Positions 1-10,900 of a stretch of DNA of 64,000 nucleotides are shown here, in pieces. The first letter of the stretch is position 1. Every line of letters begins with the position of its first letter. A model generated the notes under the pieces. That model worked only from the letters and a program-made list of their open reading frames with translations, made no database searches and was not told the DNA's origin. The DNA comes from Lewinella sp. LCG006 (GTDB lineage: Bacteria > Bacteroidota > Bacteroidia > Chitinophagales > Saprospiraceae), in assembly GCF_040784935.1 (NCBI RefSeq), contig NZ_CP160680.1:4000501-4064500 (forward strand), in the 5' to 3' direction. Both the position numbers and the translations under genes were made by a program.

Positions 1-3000
1 ATCTTAACACCTACGAAGTCGGCATCCAGTACATCACCCGCCAGGTTGTTCTCGTTGATCAACTCTGGGAATGCTTCGAACCATGGGTTCGTCGCTACTG
101 GGAACTCGTAAGCAGCATCCACAAAGCGCCAGCTCGTGTTGTTAGCAAACTGCGTATCAATGTTCAAGATCAACTTACGCAACTGGATCATATCCAGCGT
201 CGTAATACTTCCAGAACGGTTGATGTCCGCAGCAATGCGCTTGTAAGGGCTATCAAGAACCTGTACTCCAAGAACGTGCTTGCTCATCAATACCAAGTCA
301 AACGTAGACACACCATTCAGTGGGTTAGCGTTCAAATATGGAGTGATAGAGTAGTCACCTCCTAGCTCAAGATCAAAGCTGTAAGTACCGTCTGTATTTG
401 TAGTCATGCTCATTACAGCACCACCATTCACACTTACTTCCACACCTTCAATCGTTTCGTTATATTCTGTAGCGATCACACCTGACAGGGTGCCTGTTCC
501 AGCGCCACAGTCAACGTGCTGCTGTACCAGTACATAGGTCTCACAGTAGTCGTAGTTGCCATCTTCGTCGAAGGCGTATACGTAAACTACGGTTGATGCA
601 TCATCGTCCTGCGTCAATACCAATCCAGTATCATCTGGGCTTGGTACAAAGTTAGGATCAGCTTCTACATCTGCTGCACGGTAGATAGCATACTTCGTCA
701 CGCGAGGTAGACCGCCGAACAGTTCTGGTCCTTGACCAGTACAGTCACTGATTGGTGAACCTTCGAAGTCAGAAGCCCAGATCGCCATGGCACAACCACC
801 ATCTTCCTGAGGCATCAGGGTCACGGTCAAGCCGTTGATACATACTGGTGCTGGTCCTTTACAGTCGATCACATCGAAGACGATGGTCTCGCTGGTCTGG
901 TTACCACAACCGTCCTCAAACAATACGCGTACTGCGTGGTAGACATTGTCTCCCATCGCGTTGGTAATGATTGGGAAAGTACCTGCGAATACGTAAGTGC
1001 CGTCACCATTGTCAGTGATCAAGGATAGTACGTTCTGGTCTGCTACGAATTCGTTCGACTTGATGTCGCCGTCGCCGTTAGCGTCTACGGCGAAAGCATC
1101 AAGCTCAGCAGATACGATGCTTACCACCAGGTTACCTGCTCCGTCAAACAATTCACACTCGTCAGATACACTGAACGGAATGCTTACTGCTTCTTCACAG
1201 TTACCATCATCATCACCAAACTGGCCAGGAAGCAGGTTAGGACAGTTAGCCGTTGGGCCACCGTACTCTCCCACTGCTACCACTGGTGCGGTAGAGTCGT
1301 ACACTTTCACAAATTGCGTGTAGATGTAGCGACCGTAGTTGCGACGACCAAACTGGTCGGCAGGAATACAACCAGGAGTGTTGCCTGGGATGTTGTCATA
1401 GATCACATCAGCGATGTCAGAATCTCCGTCACGGTCATTGTGGCGGCGATCGATCACTACGCTGTACTGGATACCGGGTTGAGGATCAACTTCGTTATCA
1501 CAGTTGTTGTCTACTGGTCCGAAGCCACTCACTACCCGTACTACTGGGCGCTCGTTGCCTTCTACCGCACGGTCTACAGGCAGTGCCTCACCGTCGTCTT
1601 CCGTTATGCGAGGAAGTACTAAACCTTCGTACTCACCATCCCAAACACACCAGTTGATTACATCGTAAGTGATGGAGAACTTGTAGCACTCATCACCCGT
1701 AGCAGAGAAGATCACTGGCTCACCAATGTTCACACTCAGTACATCACAACCTACTGCAGTAGTAATGATTGTTGGTACATCAGGATCGCCACAGTCAGCA
1801 TCAGCATCTTCTGGGAAGTCGATGGTGAAGTCATGACGTTCCGTAATGGTGATCAGCTGGCTACAGCTGTTCGTCGAACGGTATACTTCGTTGATGTCGA
1901 TGGCTCCGTTGCCGTTAGCATCGCCCTCTGGGCGCAATTGCCAAGCTTCGAAACGGCGGGTGATTGATCCCCAACCACAATCGTTAACCTGGATGTTTGG
2001 CGTACGCTCTACGATGGTATCCACCGCACAGTTGTCTGTACCGGTAGCACCGCCGAAGATCGCGCTCATCATGGTAGAAGTAGCAGCAAAGTCTTCGTCG
2101 TAAGCCGTAGCAATATCACCAGGGAAAGCCAATGGCAGATCAGAACAAGTCAATGTTACTGGTGCTGGTGCGTAGCAGAATGGATTCAGTTTATCTTCAG
2201 GAGTAACAACCTGCCAGCAAATGTTGGTGTTGCCAGCTTCGTCGGTTACCCGTAGTTCAATCGTGATTTCGTTGTCGATATCACAGCAGTAGAAGTCTAC
2301 ATAAGGACCCCATGGGCTCCAGCGGCTGGCACTTGCATCACAAGTGTTGTTGCGCCAGTAGTTACGACGTACTTCCAAAGTTACTGCTCCACAGTTGTCG
2401 TTAGAACCTTCGTCCACATCCGCAGCGAAGAGGCGAGCGATACCTTCGATACCGTTGGCTACATCACCACCACCGATGGATACGTTGATGTCGTCGTTAC
2501 AAGAAGCTGTTGGCTCGATGTCGTCGGTTACCACTACCGTGTATTCTTCACAAGTTTCGTTACCACAAGCATCTTCGGCACAGATGATCAGGATGTGCTC
2601 ACCAATTGGTGCTGATACTACATCACCGTCACACAAGTCACCACCAGCGAAGAATGATTCGCCGAAAGCAAGTACGGTGTAAGTCGTACCAGCTACGCTT
2701 GAACATCCGTTGCCGTCAGTAAGGGTAGGACATGGAATCGCTACGTTTGCCAAACAGCCAAATGGTGAAGTCGATACGTTGATCACCGCAGGAATACCAG
2801 TGATTACTGGACCAGTAGCATCAAATACTTTGATCAATTGGTTCAAGGTACCAGATCCACCTGGGTTACACCAATCGATGATGTTCCACTGACGACGGAG
2901 TTTGTAAGTACCTTCACACACCACGATACGTGGCTCATCAGAGTAAGAAGCTCCGATGTTACAGTAAGTCTGATCAAGGTCGTAGAAACCAAATGCCGTA

Positions 3001-6000
3001 CGCAACCATGGGTAGCCAGATGCAGATGGGTGAGGGTTGCCGTTTGCATCAACAGCGAAGTTCTCGTCACACTCCAAAGGAGCTACAAATGGTGGGAATA
3101 CCAAGTCGCCAATCGTTGGCTTACGGAAGGTAATCGTCTGTGTACATGCTACTACGCGAGGAGCACCAACACAGGCACCGTCGTAACGGTCTGAGACCGT
3201 GAAGGTACGCGTCAGCGTTACATCACCACAATCACCTGCAGAGCTTACTGCATCAGAAAGGGTTACTTTCACCGGACCACAGTTGTCGCTAACTACAGGG
3301 AAACCAGTCAGGTTTACTTTTGCAATGAAAGCATTCAAAGCAGCAGTGCTACCTCCAAAGAAGGTGTTACGCGTAGCCGTGAAGTTCAAGGTACCATCTG
3401 CACTTGCAATCCATGACTGAGGCGTCTGGAAGCGGATGAAGTCGATATCCTCACATACCAAATCACGGGTATCGGTAATATTTACAGGGGTAAACTCTGG
3501 ACCAGAAACACCCGTGTTGTTATCAGAATAGATGCTTACCGTCCAGTTACCAAACTGCGTCGTCAACCAGTTGGTCAATACCAGGGTATAGGTTGTGTTT
3601 GGCTGTAATGGCAGGCTCAAACGTAGTGCTGGATCAAAAATATTTCCTCCAGGTACGAAAGCATCGTCAGAAGAACCGATGAGGTTCTCACAGGGTGCTG
3701 TAGGATCGAAACCGCCCTGGAACAGGAACATGCTTCCATCACCCCAAGCAGTTTCCATCAAGATCGTGTATACGTCAACAGGAATAGCAAAGTCTGGCGT
3801 AGTGAAAGTTACTACGTCATAGTTGTGCACACCGTCAGCCAGGAAGCCCTGGTTCAAACAGCTGTAGTTGTTGAAATTCAAGGTTGCATCACCAGCATTG
3901 AGGTTACCGCTTGCTTGGTGAGCAGCATAGTCCTGCGTTACGGTGCTTGTGTTCGCTGGGCAAGTAACTACTGGATTGGTTTTGTCTTCGGCGAAGATGT
4001 TACCCCAGCAGGTGTATACAATTTCGCCGTCTTCGATCAACTCGATCATGTAGGTGTGTGATCCACAGCCCGACACTAAATCGGTATCGGTATCATCAAC
4101 CGTTACTACGTAGCTGTCAATACAATCGGTAAACCCAGTAATGACCATTTCAGGGGTAATAGCCACAGAACATTCAGGGCCTAACGTGACATTCAAATCA
4201 CCAATACAGCCAAATTCAAAAGGAACTTCTTCGTCATTGATTTCTACCAAAGCCGTACAAGTCGCATCATTTCCAGTTTGATCAGTAACGGTCAAGGTTA
4301 CGTTTGCACCTCCAATTGTACCTAGTGCCAGGTCAATATCTGCACAAGTCAATACGGCAGGTGCTACGGAAAACACAGGCGCAAGATCACAATTGTCAGT
4401 CGAGCCTAAGGCAATAGCATTGATGTCTTCCGTTGTCAAAACGTATTGTCCACTAGCGTTTAGGGACACGGTAATCGTGTTACAGACCGGATCTGGATCA
4501 GTTGTGTCTTGCACGGTGATGGTTTGCGTAAAGCTCACGGGGTTGTCACAAGCATCCATTGCTGTCCAGGTGCGCTCAATGGTGTAATTGTCGGGGTTTG
4601 CACCAGCAATAATCACATCCACAGGCTCAGCTAAGAGAGGATTGACAATGGTTTGTCCGTCGTTCAGCATATCTGGAGAGTCGGCAACTGGGCCAACCCA
4701 GGTGAAACCAGAGGTAGGAATACCGGAACCCGTAAGCTGTAGACTTTCACCTATTGCAGAGCTTCCGGGTTCGCTAACACCAATATCTACCGAAGTCATA
4801 CCGGCAGCAGGGCCTTCTACGCCCGTCACGGTACCTTCGGTGCTGATAAATACCAGTACATTGTCCATTGGGTCAACCAAAGCGATGCCGTCAGCAGGGC
4901 CGTTCTGAATATTCATGCTTCCTCCGCCGGTCGTACCAGGTCCAAAAGCAAGGGCTCCATAGCCATCTCCTTCGTCGTCAATGACCCCACTCAGTGGGGT
5001 AGCATTGTTGTAAATCATGCCATTGGCACCATTGTAGAACACCAATCGGTAACCCGTGAGGTCGGTACCAGCAACACCGGCAATTTCTACAAACTCGTTT
5101 TCATCAGTACCCTCATTGTCGTAATGCAACTCGTTGATCCATAAGTTAGGAACAACGAAACAGTTGTCCGTTGCAGCAAGTGGCTCACCAGCCGGTACAG
5201 CATCACATTCTACGGTGATCTCCATCTCTGGGGTCATCACAAATTGTGGCGCCGTATTGTCTTCAACGGTAAGGGTTTGCGTATGCACCGTTTCGCCACC
5301 ACACTCATCGGTAGCCGTCCAGGTACGTGTGATCGTATAATTGTTGGGGCAGTCACCAGGGGTGATCATTTCTGTGAAAACAACAGTTGCTTCATCAGAA
5401 AACATACCGGCGCACTGGGCAAGGTCAGCAGTTTGTCCTGCATTTAATAAACCAGGAGATTCCGCAGAAGGGGGTTGCCACATGAAGTCAGCAGGAGCAC
5501 AACCAGGGCCACCCGTAAGTTGGAGAGACTGGCCAATCGGGGTAGAAGTCGCTTCTTCTACGCCAATGTTGACAGAAGTCATACCTGCAGCTGCACCTTG
5601 GCCTGCACCAGCAGTAAAAGTGCCTTCCCAACTGATAAATTCCAGAACGTTGTCATTGGCATCAACCAAAGCCATGCCATCACCTTCAGCTCCACCGTTC
5701 ATCAGGTCGGGACGATCAAAACTAATTGCACCAAATCCGTTCCCTTCATCAGGGATAATGCCCGAAAGGTTGAGTGTGCGGAAAAGGTTGCCGTTAGCAC
5801 CATTGTATTCCTGGATCCTGTAATCAGCTAGATCAATTCCGGCCTGACCGGCAATTTCTATGAACTCGCCAGTATCGGTACCAGCATTATCATAATGGAA
5901 TTCATTGATCCATAATGCCGGTGGAGGCGTTGCACACGCTGTACTTATGGTCTGGCCTGTATTCAATACACCACGAGATTCCGCCATCGGCATCTGCCAG

Positions 6001-6617
6001 GTGAAATCTGCACTGTTACAACCAGGGCCACCCGCTAATTGGGTAGATTGCCCTACGGGTGTAGATGAATTTTCTGGGATACCTAAACCTACATTCATAG
6101 GACTCAGGCCCATTGCAGGGCCCTCAACCGCAGGGAAGGCAAGGTCTGTACCGTAGCCAATAAAGTCGACTACTTCACCATTGCAAACCAAAGCAATGCC
6201 TCCTTTGCCATTGCGAATACCTTGCGGTGCATCAAAGTCAAGGGCACCGTAGCCATTGCTTTCATCATCAATTATTCCAGACAGAGGAATAGGATCCATG
6301 AAAAGTTGGCCATTTGCACCATTGTACAAATAGATTTCACAAGTACTAAGGTCGAAACCAGCAGTACCCGCAATTTCGATGAATTCCCCAACATTAGGGG
6401 TCATGTCATCCGTGTTGTGGTATTCGTTGATCCAAACGACCGGTGGAGGCATATTGCCACAATTCGCCGTAGCGGTAAGGATGGGAGCGAGAGGGACAGC
6501 GTCACATTCAACTGTCTCGTCTTGGGGTAGGGGTTCATTAAAGACCGGTCCTTGCGCCCAGAGGGAACACGAAGCGATCATTAGTAAACCTACCAGAAGT
6601 AGAGGTCTACACATCAT
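1..6617 (-). CDS. Giant secreted multidomain surface protein (lamin-tail, HYR-like, dockerin-like), 3' end cut by window
   Basis: The reading frame is open from ATG at 6617 to the window edge, 2205 codons with no stop; the two ends agree in frame. The start (MMCRPLLLVG, then a hydrophobic stretch ending CSLWAQ) is a Sec signal peptide of about 22 residues. Three lamin-tail-like modules beginning WINE[YFL]H lie near residues 55-200, 230-375 and 488-640. Between and after them are HYR/Ig-like modules with the recurring pattern TxTDxCGN and ExTVECD. Near residue 2041 a carboxypeptidase-regulatory-like module (LSGVIATEYNETIEGVEV) precedes a dockerin-like calcium loop (DINRSGSITTLDMIQLRKLI, about 2126-2147). 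Such proteins in Saprospiraceae normally end in a T9SS sorting domain; that end is outside the window. Predicted to be a cell-surface or released adhesin-like protein; no substrate can be named. Confidence 0.8.
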   Translation of the reverse strand, partial: MMCRPLLLVGLLMIASCSLWAQGPVFNEPLPQDETVECDAVPLAPILTATANCGNMPPPVVWINEYHNTDDMTPNVGEFIEIAGTAGFDLSTCEIYLYNGANGQLFMDPIPLSGIIDDESNGYGALDFDAPQGIRNGKGGIALVCNGEVVDFIGYGTDLAFPAVEGPAMGLSPMNVGLGIPENSSTPVGQSTQLAGGPGCNSADFTWQMPMAESRGVLNTGQTISTACATPPPALWINEFHYDNAGTDTGEFIEIAGQAGIDLADYRIQEYNGANGNLFRTLNLSGIIPDEGNGFGAISFDRPDLMNGGAEGDGMALVDANDNVLEFISWEGTFTAGAGQGAAAGMTSVNIGVEEATSTPIGQSLQLTGGPGCAPADFMWQPPSAESPGLLNAGQTADLAQCAGMFSDEATVVFTEMITPGDCPNNYTITRTWTATDECGGETVHTQTLTVEDNTAPQFVMTPEMEITVECDAVPAGEPLAATDNCFVVPNLWINELHYDNEGTDENEFVEIAGVAGTDLTGYRLVFYNGANGMIYNNATPLSGVIDDEGDGYGALAFGPGTTGGGSMNIQNGPADGIALVDPMDNVLVFISTEGTVTGVEGPAAGMTSVDIGVSEPGSSAIGESLQLTGSGIPTSGFTWVGPVADSPDMLNDGQTIVNPLLAEPVDVIIAGANPDNYTIERTWTAMDACDNPVSFTQTITVQDTTDPDPVCNTITVSLNASGQYVLTTEDINAIALGSTDNCDLAPVFSVAPAVLTCADIDLALGTIGGANVTLTVTDQTGNDATCTALVEINDEEVPFEFGCIGDLNVTLGPECSVAITPEMVITGFTDCIDSYVVTVDDTDTDLVSGCGSHTYMIELIEDGEIVYTCWGNIFAEDKTNPVVTCPANTSTVTQDYAAHQASGNLNAGDATLNFNNYSCLNQGFLADGVHNYDVVTFTTPDFAIPVDVYTILMETAWGDGSMFLFQGGFDPTAPCENLIGSSDDAFVPGGNIFDPALRLSLPLQPNTTYTLVLTNWLTTQFGNWTVSIYSDNNTGVSGPEFTPVNITDTRDLVCEDIDFIRFQTPQSWIASADGTLNFTATRNTFFGGSTAALNAFIAKVNLTGFPVVSDNCGPVKVTLSDAVSSAGDCGDVTLTRTFTVSDRYDGACVGAPRVVACTQTITFRKPTIGDLVFPPFVAPLECDENFAVDANGNPHPSASGYPWLRTAFGFYDLDQTYCNIGASYSDEPRIVVCEGTYKLRRQWNIIDWCNPGGSGTLNQLIKVFDATGPVITGIPAVINVSTSPFGCLANVAIPCPTLTDGNGCSSVAGTTYTVLAFGESFFAGGDLCDGDVVSAPIGEHILIICAEDACGNETCEEYTVVVTDDIEPTASCNDDINVSIGGGDVANGIEGIARLFAADVDEGSNDNCGAVTLEVRRNYWRNNTCDASASRWSPWGPYVDFYCCDIDNEITIELRVTDEAGNTNICWQVVTPEDKLNPFCYAPAPVTLTCSDLPLAFPGDIATAYDEDFAATSTMMSAIFGGATGTDNCAVDTIVERTPNIQVNDCGWGSITRRFEAWQLRPEGDANGNGAIDINEVYRSTNSCSQLITITERHDFTIDFPEDADADCGDPDVPTIITTAVGCDVLSVNIGEPVIFSATGDECYKFSITYDVINWCVWDGEYEGLVLPRITEDDGEALPVDRAVEGNERPVVRVVSGFGPVDNNCDNEVDPQPGIQYSVVIDRRHNDRDGDSDIADVIYDNIPGNTPGCIPADQFGRRNYGRYIYTQFVKVYDSTAPVVAVGEYGGPTANCPNLLPGQFGDDDGNCEEAVSIPFSVSDECELFDGAGNLVVSIVSAELDAFAVDANGDGDIKSNEFVADQNVLSLITDNGDGTYVFAGTFPIITNAMGDNVYHAVRVLFEDGCGNQTSETIVFDVIDCKGPAPVCINGLTVTLMPQEDGGCAMAIWASDFEGSPISDCTGQGPELFGGLPRVTKYAIYRAADVEADPNFVPSPDDTGLVLTQDDDASTVVYVYAFDEDGNYDYCETYVLVQQHVDCGAGTGTLSGVIATEYNETIEGVEVSVNGGAVMSMTTNTDGTYSFDLELGGDYSITPYLNANPLNGVSTFDLVLMSKHVLGVQVLDSPYKRIAADINRSGSITTLDMIQLRKLILNIDTQFANNTSWRFVDAAYEFPVATNPWFEAFPELINENNLAGDVLDADFVGVK

Positions 6618-6747
6618 TTCAATGAGATTATCAATTTGTTAATTCAAAAACTAAAATCGCTTCGTAGCCCAAATATCTGAAAAAAAACACAAATGTTCCT
6701 GGCTTCGAAGCACTATTTCTAAACCACGAGCAAAGAAATTAAAATAT

Positions 6748-7803
6748 TCACTCCATATCTTTGACACAGCGAAACCCGGTATGGTTGAAGCCCGAGTCTT
6801 CGCTGGACTTCATCCTTCTTGAAACGCGGTAGCCACTGCAATAACTGTCGTTGCACAGGAAAGAGCCGCCCCGCATACTGCGCTTGGGCATATTGGGTTC
6901 CTGAGGGTCAAAAGATTGCTGCGGGCCTTGGGGGTTGTCGCTGTTTTCTTTCTCAAGTTGATAGGCTTGGTAGTGGTATTTGTCGCTGGTCCATTCCCAA
7001 ACATTGCCCGCCATCTCGTAGAGGCTGTAGCCATTGGGCGGAAACGACTTTACTGGCGCTGCACCAAAGTAGCCATCGGCCTCAGTATTGTCGTAAGGAA
7101 AGGCACCTTGCCAGAAGTTGGCAACGCTGGTGGCTTCTTCAATTGGCGTATCGCCCCAGGGATATTTAGGGTCTTTTAGGCCACCCATGGCGGCCCATTC
7201 CCATTCCGCTTCGGTAGGTAGGCGTTTTCCGGCCCATTGCGCGTACGCATTGGCGTCTTCCCAGGCGATATGAACCACGGGATAATCCATCCGATCGTCA
7301 ATATGACTGCCAGGGCCTTCGGGGTTGCGCCAGTTGGCACCAGTGGTCCATTGCCACCACTGAGCTACATTTTGCAGATTGACGGGGCCTTCTGTTGGTC
7401 GGAAAACCAAAGAACCCGCAGCGAGCAATGCATCATCGGGTTTAGGAGTGCCCGGCGGTAGGTTTTTAGCCATCTCCTCCCAGTCGATGTCTCTTTCGGC
7501 GACGGTTTTGTAGCCAGTAGCCTCCACAAATGCGGCAAATTGGCGGTTGGTGACCTCCGTTGCATCCATCCAAAAGGCATCTACGTGAATATCCCTACGA
7601 GGGAGCTCGTCGGGATCGGCCTGGGCCGATTTGCCGCCCATCTGGAAATCACCTGCGGGGATGGTCACCATGCCCTGCGGGGCAGGAGTGGTATGCTCTG
7701 GCTGTTTTGTAGCTGACTCACAACCAACTAGGAGCACCACGGCAAACAGAAGAAGTATTTGCCGAAAGGCACTTAAACAAAGAAAAACAGGAATTCTTTT
7801 CAT
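6748..7803 (-). CDS. Formylglycine-generating enzyme (sulfatase-modifying factor), lipoprotein
   Basis: 351 residues. A signal peptide with lipobox (VVLLVGC, Cys28) is followed by a full FGE-sulfatase domain (about 42-350). The C-terminal active-site segment GGSFLCNDSYCSGYR holds both catalytic cysteines, Cys317 and Cys322, with the five-residue spacing of human FGE Cys336/Cys341, and ends HTGFRCVKD. FGE oxidises the Cys of C-x-P-S-R in sulfatases to formylglycine. The gene is divergent from the PUL regulator and about 11 kb from five C-x-P-S-R sulfatases, which makes them its likely substrates. GldJ/GldK gliding lipoproteins share the fold but lack the cysteine pair, so that reading is disfavoured. 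Odd point: the lipobox predicts action outside the cytoplasm. Confidence 0.88.
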   Translation of the reverse strand: MKRIPVFLCLSAFRQILLLFAVVLLVGCESATKQPEHTTPAPQGMVTIPAGDFQMGGKSAQADPDELPRRDIHVDAFWMDATEVTNRQFAAFVEATGYKTVAERDIDWEEMAKNLPPGTPKPDDALLAAGSLVFRPTEGPVNLQNVAQWWQWTTGANWRNPEGPGSHIDDRMDYPVVHIAWEDANAYAQWAGKRLPTEAEWEWAAMGGLKDPKYPWGDTPIEEATSVANFWQGAFPYDNTEADGYFGAAPVKSFPPNGYSLYEMAGNVWEWTSDKYHYQAYQLEKENSDNPQGPQQSFDPQEPNMPKRSMRGGSFLCNDSYCSGYRVSRRMKSSEDSGFNHTGFRCVKDME

Positions 7804-7902
7804 CTCGCTAAATTACCGCTAAAGGAGCACAGTGGAAGAAAGCGATCGTCAAAAAAGGTTTGCTAATTATCAAAATTGGATAAAGAGAGGAATTTAAGAT
7901 CG

Positions 7903-7932
7903 TTTGCGTATTTACTGAAAAACCGTACTTTG
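7903..7932 (+). promoter_or_regulatory. Possible promoter of the hybrid two-component gene
   Basis: TTTG at 7903-7906 and TACTTTG at 7926-7932 are 19 bases apart, close to the Bacteroidota pattern TTTG/TAnnTTTG, but the -7 element is one base short. It lies 38 bases before the start codon at 7971 in the divergent region shared with the formylglycine enzyme gene. Weak match. Confidence 0.35.
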
Positions 7933-7970
7933 GCTATTGCTAATCCCTCGGGACCAGCCTAAATGGAAGT

Positions 7971-10900
7971 ATGAAGCCTAACCAAAAATTATTACTACCA
8001 CTGCTCTGCATATTGCTCCAGGGACTTTGGCTGCCAGCGCAGTCGCAGTATCGCTTTGAGCAATTAACCGCCGAGCAAGGTTTTTCGCAAAGCATCACTT
8101 ATGAGCTTGCTCAGGATAGCTTTGGCAATATCTGGACAGCTACGGAAGAGGGCGTTGTACGCTTCAATTCCCAAGAGACTTTTCGCTACCATACCTACGT
8201 AGGGCTTCCTGCCAATTACAATAACCGTATTCGAACGATTTGCATAGATCGCGACCAAAACATTTGGATTGGTGCGGAAAACGGAGTCGCCCTTTACTAT
8301 CCAGAACAGGATGCTTTTCAGTTGCTGGGGGACAAGAACTCAGAACAACCACATCTCGTTCGAACCATTATTACGGATCAAAACAACCAACTTTGGATTG
8401 GTGCTTACAATGGACTTTGGCGCTATTTGCCAGAAGATAGGACCTTGGCAAGAGTGGCAGATATTATAAATATCGAATCCCTATATGCCGATGAAGGACA
8501 GTTGCTCATTGGCGCACCTTCCGGGCTCTTTTCTTTACGGCTTAGTGATCAACAACTTACAACCTTACTGGAGAAGGGAGCACCACTGGTGAGTAGTATT
8601 CTTCGACGAGGAAATCAATACCTGGTAGGCACCAAGACCTCCGGGCTTTTTCGCGCCGATGTCAATTTTCAGCAAATCACTAAACTACCCATTGCTATCG
8701 GTAACAGCCCCGTAAATGTATTGCTTCCCCAAAAAGCAGGCAGCATTTATGTGGGGACGGATGGTAGTGGATTATGGGAATTGGATGAAAATTTCGAACC
8801 CAAACGGGTGTTTCGTAACAATGTAGATGAGGCTTACTCCTTGTCGAGCGATGGTGTCTACGATTTATTACTGGATAGGGAAGGGATTTTATGGGTAGCC
8901 ACTTATGGCGGAGGCGTGAACATGCTGAACCCTGTGAGGAATAATTTTTACCACCTCACCCACCGAACCAATACCCAGGCTAGCATAGCTCACCCGTTTT
9001 CCAGGGCTATTCTGGAAGACGACGAAGGGCGAATCTGGTTTGGCACCAAAAATGGCATCAGTATTTGGTCGCGGGGTACCAATACCTGGCGGCATCTCCT
9101 CCAGGAGGGGCCGTACGAAGGAGCGATCACGATGGCCTTGACGGAAGATGAAGAAACGGTCTGGGCTGGTACTTATAACTATGGCCTTTTTCGGATCAAT
9201 AAAAAAACCTTAGCCGTAAGCGCTTACCCCCTTGAAATTAAGGAAAATCAGGAAGGTAAAATCTTCACCTGTAAGATGGATCAGGCGGGAGATCTCTGGT
9301 TAGGAGGAATAAATGGCCCGGTTCAGCGGGTGAGTAAGGAGGGGGAGATTACCAACTTTGCCATTACTCAAACGAAGAGCATCATTCCAGCCCGCGATGG
9401 AGGAGTATGGGTGGCTGGCCGCTCCGGTTTGAGCCGAATAAAAAACGGACAGCCCGAGTCAATTACCGCATTGAATCCCAGTCAGGAAGGTTTTCGCTAT
9501 ACGACCATCAACTGTATTTTGGAAAAAGAAGACGGGGCATTGTTACTGGGAACGAATGGCGCGGGCTTGATTTTCTACGATCCTAATACAGAGACGGTCC
9601 AAAGCATGGATATGCGTGACGGGCTGCCTTCGGACATCGTGCAAGGCATCCTGATGGAGTCGGAAGAGGTGGTATGGTTAAGTACTACTAAAGGACTGGT
9701 GCGGCTACAACTTGAGCCCGATACCAGTATCCAGATTTTTGATCAAACCGACGGTTTACTAAGTACCGAATTCAATTACGGCAGCTTTGCCAAGCTACGC
9801 AATGGGCAAATGCTTTTCGGTGGGGTAGAGGGAGTGACCCTTTTTGATCCAAAGAAGATTAAAGAAGAAACAACAAATCCCTTGGTGGTTTTTGAAGAGT
9901 TTCGCTTGTTTAATCAAGTTGTTTCGCCTGGAGAAGGGCCACTGACCGAGCACCTTAATAGTGTAGATCAGTTGGTGTTGAAACACCGCCAGAATTCGCT
10001 GACCATCAATTTCGCGGGTGTATCACACGTAGCCCCCGCAAAGGTGCAGTACCGTTGGAAACTGGATGGCCTTACGGAAGAATGGAGCGCCCCCAGTACC
10101 TCCAGGCAAACCAATTTCACTAACCTGGCACCGGGCGAATACATCTTCCGAGTCCAAGCGGCTAACCGGGACGGCTACTGGGGCCCCGAACGTCAATTAG
10201 CAATCATCGTGACGCCCCCTTGGTGGGCAACCACCTTGGCGTTTATCATCTACGGGCTATTGGGCATTGCTGCTTTGCTCGGTTTGTTACGGATTTCTGC
10301 GCTCTTTATCAATAAGCGTAACGCTGAGCAGCAAATCGCTTTTTTCAATAACATTACCCACGAATTAAAGACCCCACTGACCATCTTGCTGTCTTCCCTG
10401 GAGGGAATGACCAACGACGAAACCGCCTCTTCCGAACAGGCGAAAACCAAAATTCAATCGACCGTAAAACGGTTGACTGCACTTTTTGAGCAGCTCCTCA
10501 ATTTCCATAAAGTTACGGCGGGCAACAACAGCAATGGGGAGGTCAATCCATTTATGCCCGCTGCTCATATTCGGGAACTGACCGATGGTTTTCAACCGCT
10601 TTTGCGGGAACGAGAACTTTCGCTAGAGGTTATCAATCACACCGTTCCCGCTATCTTCTATTATAATAAGGAGGTGTTTGACAAAATTATCTTCAATCTG
10701 GTTTCCAATGCGGTCAAGTATTCCAAGCCAGGCGGAGCTATTACGATTAATATTGCCAGGGATAAGCATGGAGATTTGCAATTAGAGGTCAAAGACCAGG
10801 GGATTGGTATTCCGAGTGATCAGCAGAAGCATATTCTCAATCAATACTACCGTGCCCGCAACGCCATGAATAGCCAATTGCCAGGAACAGGCCTGGGCTT

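Noticed and set aside
997-6642. Many plus-strand open frames of 60-160 codons
   Set aside because: They are mirror frames of the continuous minus-strand giant gene and lack starts, signals or family patterns.
6655-6667. A 13-base sequence AATCGCTTCGTAG shared with 33379-33391, as a possible attachment site
   Set aside because: Pairs of identical 13-mers are expected by chance in 64 kb, and neither copy borders an element.
6748-7803. Gliding-motility lipoprotein GldJ/GldK
   Set aside because: The two FGE catalytic cysteines are intact and five sulfatases are adjacent; Gld proteins share the fold but lack this pair.
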